64,000 bases of DNA. It comes from an uncultured Clostridia bacterium (GTDB lineage Bacteria > Bacillota > Clostridia > Christensenellales > Borkfalkiaceae). The stretch lies in the NCBI GenBank assembly GCA_904374385.1, contig CAJFGA010000001.1, positions 1-64,000 on the forward strand. Reading direction: 5' to 3'. The notes below the pieces were generated by a model, which had not been told where the DNA came from, did no database searches, and saw nothing but the letters and a program-made list of their open reading frames with translations. Positions 50,641-59,700 of this stretch are shown piece after piece. The number at the start of each line of letters is the position of its first letter. Position 1 is the first letter of the stretch. The translations under genes were made by a program, and so were the position numbers.

Positions 50641-50934
50641 TTACTTTTTCTTTCTCGTTTTGGTTCTCGGGGCGGAAAGCTTTTCGCTCTTTTCGATGAC
50701 ACCCTGGCGGATCAAGAGAGTTTTGACCGTTTCGGTCGGCTGCACGCCCTTGGAGAGCCAATCTTTTGCCTTTGCTTCGTCAATGACGATCTCTTCGGGC
50801 TGGCTGGTGGGGTTGTAGTGACCGACTTTGTCGATATATTCCCCGTCGCGCGCCTTTCTGGAATCGACCACAACGATACGATAGAAGGGAGATTTTTTGT
50901 CGCCCAGCCTCGTAAGTCTCATTTTAACTGCCAT
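50641..50934 (-). CDS. rpsP: 30S ribosomal protein S16
   Basis: 97 residues beginning AVKMRLTRLGDKKSPFYRIVV, followed by the DSRKARDGEYIDKVGHYNPT signature and a basic tail. Known: S16 is an early 30S assembly protein. It is the first gene of the rpsP-khpA-rimM-trmD operon. A perfect promoter lies about 75-105 bases upstream. Confidence 0.98.
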   Translation of the reverse strand: MAVKMRLTRLGDKKSPFYRIVVVDSRKARDGEYIDKVGHYNPTSQPEEIVIDEAKAKDWLSKGVQPTETVKTLLIRQGVIEKSEKLSAPRTKTRKKK

Positions 50935-51010
50935 GATAATAACTCCTTTTTAATAAAAACAAAATTTTTGCGCGAGGGAACAAACGCTCCCGCGCCCTTT
51001 TACCTTTGCT

Positions 51011-51039
51011 ATTATATCGAATAAAACAGCACCTGTCAA
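51011..51039 (-). promoter_or_regulatory. Consensus promoter of the rpsP operon
   Basis: TTGACA (51039-51034), 17 bases, TATAAT (51016-51011) on the minus strand. The -35 is part of the terminator stem of the preceding gene. The leader holds a GCGCGGG...CTCGCGC hairpin. Confidence 0.85.
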
Positions 51040-51060
51040 GCATTTTTGCTTGACAGGTGC
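51029..51060 (-). terminator. Terminator of the 120-aa gene, overlapping the rpsP promoter
   Basis: A perfect 14-bp stem (GCACCTGTCAAGCA with its complement) and a TTTT loop. The leftward transcript then reads UGUUUUAUU. It ends 8 bases before the stop codon of the 120-aa gene on the map, i.e. just downstream of it. Confidence 0.8.
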
Positions 51061-51067
51061 GTAAAAT

Positions 51068-51430
51068 TTACCATTCGCGCCACTCTTCGGTTATATCCCC
51101 GTCGTGTTCCTGCAATCCGAACGCTACCGCGACAGTTTGGATAAACTCGGCAATCACTTCCCGCTCGTCCGTTTCGATGAGCGCATAATCCGTCTTTTTG
51201 TTCAACCGATTCAGTGCCAGAACAGCCTTTTCGACTTCCGCCATAATAGCCCCGTCGGTCGGCGCGGTAATTTTACTCAAATGACTCAGATAAGTTTGCA
51301 GTATCTTTTTGCATCTGCGTATATGCCTCGGTGAATAGCCGCAATCGTCGCCGTCACTTTTACATTCCCGCGCATAAGAATACATCGACTCCTCGATATC
51401 GTCGATTTGTTTTCGGAAATCCTTTTCCAT
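51068..51430 (-). CDS. Uncharacterised 120-aa protein inserted between ffh and rpsP
   Basis: 120 residues from the ATG at 51430 (GAGGGGG upstream). It is acidic and helical: KDFRKQIDDIEESMYSYAR, then a Cys-containing segment ECKSDGDDCGYSPRHIRRCKK, then helices to the C-terminal EEWREW. No membrane segment, signal or known motif is seen. Its base composition is more AT-rich than its neighbours, and it interrupts the normally adjacent ffh-rpsP pair. It resembles the 237-aa accessory gene at 23 kb in being an AT-richer orphan. Function unknown. Confidence 0.65.
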   Translation of the reverse strand: MEKDFRKQIDDIEESMYSYARECKSDGDDCGYSPRHIRRCKKILQTYLSHLSKITAPTDGAIMAEVEKAVLALNRLNKKTDYALIETDEREVIAEFIQTVAVAFGLQEHDGDITEEWREW

Positions 51431-51504
51431 AATCCCCCTCTTTCGTATAAACTTTATTCCCAATAAAAATATTGGTCGACATCGATACTATTCTTCCATT
51501 CGCA

Positions 51505-52821
51505 TTACCGCATAAACGGCAAACGCTTTCCGTTTTTGAGCTGCTTCATCATGAGTTTTGTCTGTTCAAACTGTTTTAAGAGCTGATTTACGTCCTGCAC
51601 GCTCGTACCCGAACCTGCCGCGATGCGCTTTTTGCGGGAAGAGTTGATGATTTCCGGCTTGTCGCGCTCCTTTTTCGTCATAGAAAGGATGATGGCCTTG
51701 ATCCGCTCCATCTTCTTTTCGTCAAAGTCGCTCTCCTTGATTTTAAGTTTGCTCATGCCGGGCATCATGCCGAGCACCTGCGACGCGCCGCCCATCTTTT
51801 TGAGGGATTCAAACTGATCGAGATAATCTTCTAAGGTGAAAGATGCGTCGCGCATCTTTTTTTCCAGCTTTTTCGCCTGTTCTTCGGTGACGGCTTCCTG
51901 CGCCTTTTCGATGAGGGAAAGAACGTCGCCCATGCCCAAAATGCGCGAAGCCATGCGGTCCGGATAGAAGGGTTCAAGGTCGGTCAGCTTTTCTCCCACG
52001 CCGATGAATTTGATGGGTTTGCCCGTGACCGCCTTGATGGAAAGGCAGGCGCCGCCGCGGGTGTCGCCGTCCAGCTTGGTAAGGATCACACCCGTAACGT
52101 CCAGCCGCTTATTGAAGGTTTCGGCCACGTTTACCGCGTCCTGCCCCGTCATGGAGTCGACGGTGAGCAGTATCTCGTTCGGGTGCACCTCGTTTTTGAT
52201 GTTTTCCAGCTCCTGCATGAGCGCATCGTCGATATGCAGTCGCCCCGCCGTGTCGATGATGACGGTGTCGTACCCCATCGAACGGGCGTACTCGATGCCC
52301 TGCTTCGCCGTTTTGACAGGATTTTGGGTGCCCTTTTCGAACACTTCCGCCCCCGCCTTGCCGCCCACGACCTGCAGCTGGTTGATCGACGCGGGGCGGT
52401 AAATGTCGCCCGCGACCAAAAGCGGTTTTTTGCCCTGTTTTTTGAGGAGCACGGCGAGCTTGCCGCACAGCGTCGTCTTGCCAGCGCCCTGCAAACCGCA
52501 CATCATGATGACCGTCGGCGGCTTATCCGCAACTTCCAGTTTGGCGTTCGTAGAGCCCATGAGCGCGCACAGTTCTTCATTGACGATTTTGATGACCTGT
52601 TGGGTGGGATTCAGGCTCTTTAATATTTCCTGTCCCACCGCCTTTTCGGACACGTCGGCGATAAATTTTTTGGCGACGAAGATATTTACGTCCGCTTCCA
52701 GCAGGGCAATGCGCACCTCGCGCATTGCGCCCTTGATTTCAAGCTCGGTCAGTTTTCCGTGCTTGGTCAATTTTGAAAAGATATGATTCAGCCTCTCGGA
52801 GAGGGAAGAAAATAATGCCAC
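51505..52821 (-). CDS. ffh: Signal recognition particle protein Ffh
   Basis: 438 residues. NG domain: P-loop MCGLQGAGKTTLCGKLA, the DTAGR motif and TKLDGDTRGG. The M domain follows, with GMMPGMSKLK and RKKRIAAGSGTSVQDVN, the SRP RNA-binding helix-loop. Known: Ffh binds signal sequences at the ribosome and docks with FtsY, encoded 3 kb upstream. ylxM lies immediately upstream, as in most Bacillota. Confidence 0.97.
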   Translation of the reverse strand: MALFSSLSERLNHIFSKLTKHGKLTELEIKGAMREVRIALLEADVNIFVAKKFIADVSEKAVGQEILKSLNPTQQVIKIVNEELCALMGSTNAKLEVADKPPTVIMMCGLQGAGKTTLCGKLAVLLKKQGKKPLLVAGDIYRPASINQLQVVGGKAGAEVFEKGTQNPVKTAKQGIEYARSMGYDTVIIDTAGRLHIDDALMQELENIKNEVHPNEILLTVDSMTGQDAVNVAETFNKRLDVTGVILTKLDGDTRGGACLSIKAVTGKPIKFIGVGEKLTDLEPFYPDRMASRILGMGDVLSLIEKAQEAVTEEQAKKLEKKMRDASFTLEDYLDQFESLKKMGGASQVLGMMPGMSKLKIKESDFDEKKMERIKAIILSMTKKERDKPEIINSSRKKRIAAGSGTSVQDVNQLLKQFEQTKLMMKQLKNGKRLPFMR

Positions 52822-52841
52822 CTTGTTACCCCTTTTTTATT

Positions 52842-53177
52842 TTAGCGCGCCGCCCCGTTTCCTTGCAGCGCCGCCGCTATTTTTTCCGTTTCGGCGGCAA
52901 GATCCGGATGCCGCGCCGAAAATTCCGCCAACCGCCTGCCCGCCTCTTCCGCCGCCGACGCCATGCGCTGCACATGCAGTTTTTCCTCATATTCGTCCAA
53001 CAGCGCGCGGGTTTTGGCGAGCGTATCGGATACGCTCTGTTTGGAAATGCCCTTCTGTTCGGCAATTTCCGTGAGCGAAAGATCGCACATGTAATACAAT
53101 TCGCACACTTCGCGCTGATGCGCCGTCAAAAGCGCGCCGTACGCGTCGAAGAGCTGCAAATACTTCAAATCTTTCAT
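52842..53177 (-). CDS. ylxM: YlxM/p13-type SRP-associated regulator
   Basis: 111 residues from the ATG at 53177, where the conserved part MKDLKYLQLFDAYGALL begins. LTAHQREVCELYYMCDLSLTEIAEQKGISKQSVSDTLAKTR is the sigma-70 region 4-like helix-turn-helix typical of YlxM. The tail is an Ala/Glu-rich helix. Known: YlxM is found only beside ffh or ftsY and stimulates SRP GTPase activity in some Gram-positives. There is no ribosome site: the -10 lies 6 bases before the ATG. Confidence 0.92.
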   Translation of the reverse strand: MKDLKYLQLFDAYGALLTAHQREVCELYYMCDLSLTEIAEQKGISKQSVSDTLAKTRALLDEYEEKLHVQRMASAAEEAGRRLAEFSARHPDLAAETEKIAAALQGNGAAR

Positions 53178-53183
53178 GGCAAT

Positions 53184-53212
53184 ATTATATCGGAATCGAA
53201 GGTTCCTGTCGA
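53184..53212 (-). promoter_or_regulatory. Leaderless promoter of ylxM-ffh
   Basis: TCGACA (53212-53207), 17 bases, TATAAT (53189-53184) on the minus strand. Six bases (ATTGCC) separate the -10 from the ATG at 53177, so the transcript should start at or next to the AUG. Confidence 0.7.
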
Positions 53213-53232
53213 GCGTTTTTGCGCGGTCTGTA

Positions 53233-53976
53233 TTAAATATCGTCTGCGGCGCTCTCGATCTTTTGTACGAGTTTTCCGTTCTTTTTCCCTTCAAAGGAGC
53301 GCAACGCTTCCAGCTCTTCGCCGGAAAGATCGACCGTGAACATCCTTTCGTGCGAAACCGTATCCAAAATGCAGCGCTCTCCTTTAAACACGGCGAAGTC
53401 CTCGTAAAAGAGCGCGATGATCGAATCGAAAAAGACATAGCCGAAATCGTGCGAAAAGTCCTCTTTATAAGCGGGCAGCTCCGCCAAGGAAGAATTTAAA
53501 AACGCCTGCCGCACTTCATCGGTCAGCGCAAAATCGCACTCTTCGTGCAAAACGCTGGTATACCCGAACGTGACGCGCGGGGAGAGCGACTGATGAAAGC
53601 GCAATAGTTTTTTCGGCGTATATTGAAAATCTACAGCGACATGATACCCTCTGCGCACATGGCGCAACATTTCCCGTTCCTGTTTTATGATATCGTTGCA
53701 GTAGGAAACAAAGTCCTCTTTGGTCGGCACGCCCCCGAAAAATTTGATCGCTCTTTCGGAGAGGGGCGTGACGCCCTCCTCGTACTCTTCCGCCTTCTTG
53801 CGGTATTCCTCGATGGTTTTGCGGTGCCCTTCCTCTCTCTCGCGAAACGCCGCCTGCAAGTCGCTCATTTTCAGCGGCCGCAACAGAGAACGGGTAGAAC
53901 ACTTTGCACGGTCTCCGACCGTGATAGCAAAGCGCATGACGGCATTCCTTTCGGCGGGCGTAAAACCCTGCTCCAT
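53233..53976 (-). CDS. Uncharacterised 247-aa protein
   Basis: 247 residues from the ATG at 53976; a TTG four codons earlier sits closer to an AAAGGAAA site and is possible. The sequence is soluble and charged: a helical region with KTIEEYRKKAEEYEEGV, a central YTPKKLLRFHQSLSPRVTFGYTS segment, an aromatic DFGYVFFDSIIALFYEDFAVF stretch and a polar C-terminus. No family, signal or membrane segment is recognised. It lies between the CmpB-like membrane protein and ylxM on the same strand, 26 bases after the former, so it probably belongs to the ftsY transcript. Confidence 0.65.
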   Translation of the reverse strand: MEQGFTPAERNAVMRFAITVGDRAKCSTRSLLRPLKMSDLQAAFREREEGHRKTIEEYRKKAEEYEEGVTPLSERAIKFFGGVPTKEDFVSYCNDIIKQEREMLRHVRRGYHVAVDFQYTPKKLLRFHQSLSPRVTFGYTSVLHEECDFALTDEVRQAFLNSSLAELPAYKEDFSHDFGYVFFDSIIALFYEDFAVFKGERCILDTVSHERMFTVDLSGEELEALRSFEGKKNGKLVQKIESAADDI

Positions 53977-54002
53977 GTCAAGCTGCAATTTCCTTTTCCC
54001 CC

Positions 54003-54749
54003 TTATTTCTCATCTTCTTCCTGCTGCCCGTCGGCGCCGCGGCCGCCCTTTCGGCGCGTGCGCAAAGCCTGCAGGCGCGCTTTGCCCTTTTCCGAAAGCC
54101 CGCGGAGCATATCCATCACGGAAGCGCCCGCAAACGGAAACAAAAATTTGCGCTTTTGCCTGCGCTCCGCGCGCATTTCATTGAGAGCTGCTTTGAGTTC
54201 TTCGTAATGCACCGCCGCCTTGATCTGCTGTGCCGCCTTGCGGATTTTGAGCGATACCTCAAAGCTGATACATAAGTCGACAAAAAAGATGCCGAAAAAT
54301 GCGCCGATCGCAAAGATCATCCAAACATTGCCCGCCGCCCATACCGCCGCCGTATGAAAGGGTTCAAACAGTAAATAGACGAATACCGCCGCAATGACGC
54401 CCCAAAATACGGAAAAGAGCGGACAAATGATGCCCTTTATGTTGCCCCAGCGCGCGGAATAGTCCCACAATTTGATCTTCATGCACTTGATAAAGATCAA
54501 GCCCGTGACATATTCAAGCAGCGTCAGCGCGACAAACAAAAGCAGTACGAGCGCCCATCGCGGCAGCGGTATCAAACATGCGCCGTACAAAAGCAGGGTG
54601 CCGCACCCGTACATCGGCAGATAAGGGCCGTTCAAAAAGCCCGGGTTGATCCACTTTTTCGTGCTGAAAAAGCGGCGGAAAAACAGTTCGATGACCCAGC
54701 CCCCGACGGAACCGAGCATAAAGAGAAACGCGAGCCGAAAAAAGATCAT
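54003..54749 (-). CDS. CmpB-like putative transporter-permease family membrane protein
   Basis: 248 residues with about five membrane spans in the first 150. The pattern GWVIELFFRRFFSTKKWINP, FLNGPYLPMYGCGTLLL, LLEYVTGLIFIKCMKIKLWDYS and GIICPLFSVFWG matches the family annotated as putative ABC transporter permease (ABC_trans_CmpB type). No ATPase partner is nearby, so transport is unproven. The C-terminal 100 residues are a charged cytoplasmic helix with a basic end. The gene is 19 bases after ftsY. Confidence 0.82.
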   Translation of the reverse strand: MIFFRLAFLFMLGSVGGWVIELFFRRFFSTKKWINPGFLNGPYLPMYGCGTLLLYGACLIPLPRWALVLLLFVALTLLEYVTGLIFIKCMKIKLWDYSARWGNIKGIICPLFSVFWGVIAAVFVYLLFEPFHTAAVWAAGNVWMIFAIGAFFGIFFVDLCISFEVSLKIRKAAQQIKAAVHYEELKAALNEMRAERRQKRKFLFPFAGASVMDMLRGLSEKGKARLQALRTRRKGGRGADGQQEEDEK

Positions 54750-54768
54750 ACCCGTTGCCCCCTGCGCT

Positions 54769-55665
54769 TTATATGATCCCTTCGGTAAATTCTTCCGCGT
54801 CGAAAAGCTGCAGATCGTCTATCTTTTCCCCGGTGCCGACAAACACGACGGGGATCTTCAGCTCGCCGCACAGAGAAACGACAAAGCCTCCTTTTGCCGT
54901 GCCGTCCAGCTTGGTCAGCACGATGCCGTCCAACTCGACCGCCTCGTCGAAAAGGCGCGCCTGCGACATCGCGTTTTGCCCCGTCGTCGCATCCAAAACC
55001 AAAAACTTATAAAAGTGCGCTTCGGGATAATCGCGCTCGACCACGCGGTTCATCTTTTTCAGCTCTTCCATCAAATTCGCCTTGACGTGCAGGCGGCCCG
55101 CCGTGTCGACGATGACGACGTCCGTCTTTTTCGCCTTTGCGGAAGAGATGGCGTCAAATACGACCGCGGAGGGATCGCTCCCCTCCTCGTGCTTGACGAT
55201 TCGCACTTTTGCCCTGTCTGCCCAAACGGAGAGCTGGTCCGCCGCCGCCGCGCGGAAGGTATCCGCCGCCGCTACGGTGACGCTCTTTTTTTCTTTTACG
55301 AAATAATTGGCGAGTTTGCCGATGGTCGTCGTTTTGCCCACGCCGTTTACGCCGACGAGCATAATGACGGCGGGATACTCGATTTCTGGCACTTCCGCCT
55401 CGCAGAGGGTATCTTCGATGACATCCTTTAAAAGGTTGACGACAAATTCTTTGTCTTTCAGTTTTTCCGCCTTTGCCTCGGCGCGGATCTGATCGATAAT
55501 ATCCTCAGCCGTCGCGACGGAGATATCCGCGGAAATCAGGATCTCCTCCAACTCGTCGTAAAATTCCTCTCCCAGTTTATTTTTCGCAAACAGTGCGGAG
55601 AGTTTAGACGAGATATTGTCCTTCGTCTTTTTGAGTGCACCGATGATCTTTCCGAAAATTCCCAT
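54769..55665 (-). CDS. ftsY: SRP receptor FtsY
   Basis: 298 residues from the ATG at 55665 (AAGGAG 5 bases upstream). The acidic A domain is almost absent, as in many Bacillota. The NG domain has VGVNGVGKTTTIGKLA, DTFRAAAADQL, VDTAGR and TKLDGTAKGG. Known: FtsY docks SRP-ribosome complexes at the membrane. It normally follows smc directly; here a DNA methyltransferase gene is between them. Confidence 0.97.
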   Translation of the reverse strand: MGIFGKIIGALKKTKDNISSKLSALFAKNKLGEEFYDELEEILISADISVATAEDIIDQIRAEAKAEKLKDKEFVVNLLKDVIEDTLCEAEVPEIEYPAVIMLVGVNGVGKTTTIGKLANYFVKEKKSVTVAAADTFRAAAADQLSVWADRAKVRIVKHEEGSDPSAVVFDAISSAKAKKTDVVIVDTAGRLHVKANLMEELKKMNRVVERDYPEAHFYKFLVLDATTGQNAMSQARLFDEAVELDGIVLTKLDGTAKGGFVVSLCGELKIPVVFVGTGEKIDDLQLFDAEEFTEGII

Positions 55666-55745
55666 AAAAACTCCTTTCAAACGCTTTTTTCCGACAGAAC
55701 AGAGTGCCCGCCGTTCTTGCCCGCCGCGGCCGCGGACGGAAAAAC

Positions 55746-56684
55746 TTATGATTTTTGCGGGGGCGTGTTGCGCTCGTAAAACACTTTGCCGTCAAACCCC
55801 TGTATGCGCCGGTCCGTATCCGCCCGTTCCAGGCGCAGCTGCGCCCAGGCGCAATAGCGCTCGTTCGACTCGACGCCGAAATATCGTCTCCCCAATTTTT
55901 TGGCGGCGACCGCCGCCGTGCCCGAACCCAAAAAGGGATCGAACACGAGTTCGCCCCCGTTCGAGCTTGCCAAAATCAGTTTGGCGTACAGCTTTTCCGG
56001 CTTTTGCGCGGGGTGCTCCGTATTTTCGGGCATCGACCAAAAGGGAATGGTGATGTCATCCCAAAAATTAGAGGGGCAGGTATCGCGGTATTTTCCGCTT
56101 TCCCCTTCCTGCCAGTCTTTCGGCACGCCGTCTACCCGATAGGGCGCGACGACCCGCCTGCGCATTTTGACGGCGTCGAGATGAAAGGTGTATCCTTCGC
56201 CATTGACGGCAAACCAAATATCCTCCATCCCGTTTTTCCAATTGCGCATCGCGCCCCTGCCTTTTTCTCTCTGCCAGGTGATGCGGCTTTTGATCGTAAA
56301 AAATTCGGCGAGCACCCTGCCGATGATCAATCCGGAGCGCCAGTCGCAGCAGACATAAATGCTGCCGTTCTCCTTCAAGAGAGGCGCCGCAAGGGAGAGC
56401 CAGCGGCGGGTATACGCCTCGTACTCTCCTTCGTTCTTCCGCGTAAAAATGTCTCCGCCGTAGTTTTTGGTCAGGTTGTACGGGGGATCGGCGATGATCA
56501 GATCGGCAAAGCCGCGGGGCAGACGGGACATGACGGCAAACGAATCGCCGCAGGCGACGGTGTTTTCGATCTGCGCGATGCCGGACACAGGCGCGTCGAC
56601 GCGGATGCACCGCCCGAAGTACGCCGCCTCCTCTCGAGCAGAAATGCCGAGCGTTCTGTTTTTTGCCCCTTTTTCCCTTTCCAT
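55746..56684 (-). CDS. Orphan site-specific DNA methyltransferase (probably N6-adenine, beta-class order)
   Basis: 312 residues. The catalytic motif DPPYN (66-70) precedes the SAM-binding motif FLGSGT (251-256, within FDPFLGSGTAAVAAKKLGRRYFGVE), the beta-class order. TEHPAQKPEKL before it is typical of N6-adenine and N4-cytosine enzymes; DPPY favours N6-adenine. The central region (140-220), carrying KGRGAMRNWKNGMEDIWFAV, would recognise the target. Known: such enzymes act in restriction-modification or as epigenetic regulators. No endonuclease gene is adjacent, so it is an orphan here. The ribosome site is weak and a hairpin precedes the start. Confidence 0.9.
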   Translation of the reverse strand: MEREKGAKNRTLGISAREEAAYFGRCIRVDAPVSGIAQIENTVACGDSFAVMSRLPRGFADLIIADPPYNLTKNYGGDIFTRKNEGEYEAYTRRWLSLAAPLLKENGSIYVCCDWRSGLIIGRVLAEFFTIKSRITWQREKGRGAMRNWKNGMEDIWFAVNGEGYTFHLDAVKMRRRVVAPYRVDGVPKDWQEGESGKYRDTCPSNFWDDITIPFWSMPENTEHPAQKPEKLYAKLILASSNGGELVFDPFLGSGTAAVAAKKLGRRYFGVESNERYCAWAQLRLERADTDRRIQGFDGKVFYERNTPPQKS

Positions 56685-56695
56685 AATGAACACCG

Positions 56696-56721
56696 TGCCG
56701 CCCGTGTATACGCGGGCGGCA
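56696..56721 (-). terminator. Hairpin between smc and the methyltransferase gene
   Basis: TGCCGCCCG/CGGGCGGCA stem with an 8-base loop, 13 bases after smc. No U-tract follows, so it may modulate read-through or translation of the methyltransferase, whose start lies 12 bases beyond. Confidence 0.5.
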
Positions 56722-56734
56722 TTTCCTCTTTGCG

Positions 56735-59700
56735 TTATGCGACCGTATCGCCGCCGAGCTTGCTTTCCACTTCGGAAAGTTTGACGGACACGATCTTCGA
56801 GACGCCCTTTTCCTCCATCGTGACGCCGAACAGGCAGTCCGCCTTTTCCATGGTGGGCTTTCTGTGGGTGATGACGATGAACTGCGTCTCTTTGGCGAAT
56901 TTTTTCAAAAATTGGGCAAATTTGTCGACGTTCGCTTCGTCGAGCGCCGCCTCGATTTCGTCGAGCACACAGAAGGGCATGGGACGGAGCATCAGGATGG
57001 CGAACAGGATGGCGATCGCCGTCAGCGCGCGTTCGCCGCCCGAAAGAAGGGAAATCTTGGTCAGTTTTTTCCCCGGAGGGCAGGCGACGATCTCGACGCC
57101 CGCGGAGAGGGGATCGTCCGTTTCGGAATAGTCCATCTGCAATTCCGCTTTGCCGCCGCCGAACAGTTCTCTGAATAGTTTTTTGAAATTCTCGTTGATC
57201 TGGTCAAAGCCCGCGTCGAACTGCTTCTGCATCTCCCCTTTCAGTTCTTCGAGAGCGGCGCTCGTGTCGTCGATGCCCTTCTGCACGTCGTCGCGCTGGG
57301 TGCACATCTCCTCGTACTGCGCGGCGAGCGCCTCGTATTCTTCGAGGGCGTTGTGATTGATCGCGCCGAGGGCGTTGATCTCGCGCTTCAGGCGGTTGAC
57401 GAGCGTCTGTCCCTCTTTGGGGTCAAAGTTTTCGTCTTTATATTGCAGGCACGTTTCGTATGTTTCTTGATATTCCTCATCGATGCGCGCCTGTAAATTT
57501 TCCAATTCCGAATCAATCTTGGTCAATTCGATCTCCTGGCGGTGGCGCTGCTCGGAAAGTGCGTCGATTTTCTCCTGTGCAGCGCGGCTCTTCGCCATAA
57601 CGCTTTCCAGTGCGCCGTTCAATCTCTCTTTATCGCGCAGGAGAGCGTCCTTCCTTTCGCGCAGGGCATTCAGTTCGCTGCGCTGCTGCGGGGTGAGCGC
57701 CGTTTTTTCCGCCATTGCTTCGAGGTCTTCCACAGTCGCTGCGATGCTTTGAATATTGGCGGCGCTGTCTGCGATCTTAGCCGTCAGTTCTTCCCGCTCG
57801 CGCACGAGGCGCTCGCAAGTTCCGTTTTCTCCTTCCATCGCGGCGCGGTACTGCGCGATGTACACATGCAGCACATTGAGGCGCAGATTGCGTTCGCCCA
57901 GCTCGGATTTCAGCTTGTCGTATTCCGCCTTGCGCTTTTCCGACTCTTCATCGGCGGCGCTCTTCATCTTGGCGATCTTTTCCTCCCCTTCGGAAGAGGT
58001 GGAAAAGGCGGTATCGATGCCCTTCATGCGCTCGTACAGCATGGCGAGCGAGCCTTCCTGCGTTTTGAGAGAGTTTTCGTCTTCGGCCAGTTTCTGCGAA
58101 AGGGACTGCCTTTTTTCTTCGAGCGCGGCGATCTTGGCGCGCGCTTCCTGAAAGCTCTCGCGCAGCGTTTCCATCTCGCCGGCCGCTTTCGCCTTTTTTT
58201 CTTCGAGCGCGGCGCGGGCGGCCGTCAATTTTTTGACTTCCGCCTCGGCGGCAGATATTTCTTTAGAAGTCTCTTCGATCTTGCGCTCGTTGGCGAGCAA
58301 ATTGCCGCTGTCTGCGCGGCGGGATCCGCCCGTCATCGAGCCGGAGGTAGAGATGACGTCTCCGTCCAGCGTAACGATGCGGAAGGCATGCGGATATTTT
58401 TTTGCGATTTCGTTCGCGTTTGCAATGTTGTCCGCGATCAGCGTGTTGCCGATAAGGTTGTAAATGACGTTGTCGTAATACGGATCGTAACGGACAAGTT
58501 CGTTGGCGAGGCCGACGGCGCCCTTTTCTTTGAGGGCGCGGCGGGTATACTCCGTTTCGTAGCGCGGCTTCAGCGAAGGGACAGGCAAAAAAGTGACCGA
58601 TCCGCCGCGCGTCTTTTTCAGATATTCGATGAGCCAGCGCGCGTCGTCGCTCGATCCGGTGACGATGTTCTGCATGGCGCCGCCGAACGCCGTTTCAATG
58701 GCGACTTCGTACTTTTCGTCGCATTTGACGATGTCGGCGATGACCCCTTTGATACGTTTGGCGATCTCGGGATTGTTCCGGCTGTCGCCCATCAGTTTTT
58801 TGACCGAAAATTTATAGCCTTCAAAATCTTCCTTAATATTCAGATAGAAGCGCCTGCGATCTTGCAGGGCGGAAATGCGCGCATTCGCCTGAAAGATCTT
58901 TTCCGAAAGAGCGTCCGACTCGGCATTGACCGCAGCGATCTCCCCTTCCTTGGCAGCCTTGGTATCCTTTTCCCGCGCGACGTAATCGATCAGCTCGTTA
59001 TACCAATCTTCGCACTCGGCGAGAGATTTTTTGCCCGCGCCGATCTCTTCCTTCAATTTTTCCGCCGCCGCCGCGATCTCGGCGATGCGCTCTTCGACCG
59101 CCTCTTTCTTTGCGGACAGCGTGCCGATGTTCTGCCGGATCTCGGAAAGGTTTTCGATCGTATCGATGACGCTCTTCTGCGAGCGGTCGGAAAGTTCTTC
59201 GTATTCGGAAAGTTTCGCATTGTACTCGGCGACTTCTCCGTCGAGCACGGAAATTTCCTTTTCCGCATCGGCGATCTTGGCGCGAAGCCCCGCCGCAGCC
59301 TGCTCCGCCGCCGAAGATTCTCGCTCGATCTCCTGTAAGCGAAGGGTGCCGTCCTCGATAAATTTTTCGCTGTTTTCGCGCTGCTCCCGGAAAAAGCCGA
59401 TGCGCTCGCGCAAAACTTTGACGTCGCCCTCCTTCTTTTCGAGGTCTACGGTATATTTCAGAATGCTTTCATTGAGCTGCTGTAAGAGGGCGTCGCTTTC
59501 AGACACCTTGCGCCGATCTTCCTCGTACTGCGTTTCCAGCCGCTCGACCTCCTCCCTGCCCGCGTCGATGGCGGCTTGCAGCGAGTCGAGCATGGCATGG
59601 ATGGACGCGCGCGCCGATGCGGCGTTATCGTGCTTATATATGTAGAGGTTGATCTCGGCATTTTTCAGCAGGCCGTATAATTCGTTGTAGCGCTTGGTCT

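Noticed and set aside
52842-53438. Longer (198-codon) start for ylxM
   Set aside because: The upstream part is Ser/Arg-rich, overlaps the 247-aa gene on the same strand in another frame and contains the promoter; the family N-terminus begins at 53177.
57542-59338. 598-codon plus-strand open frame antisense to smc
   Set aside because: It lies wholly within the smc coiled-coil coding region, where Glu/Lys codons leave the reverse frame open by composition.
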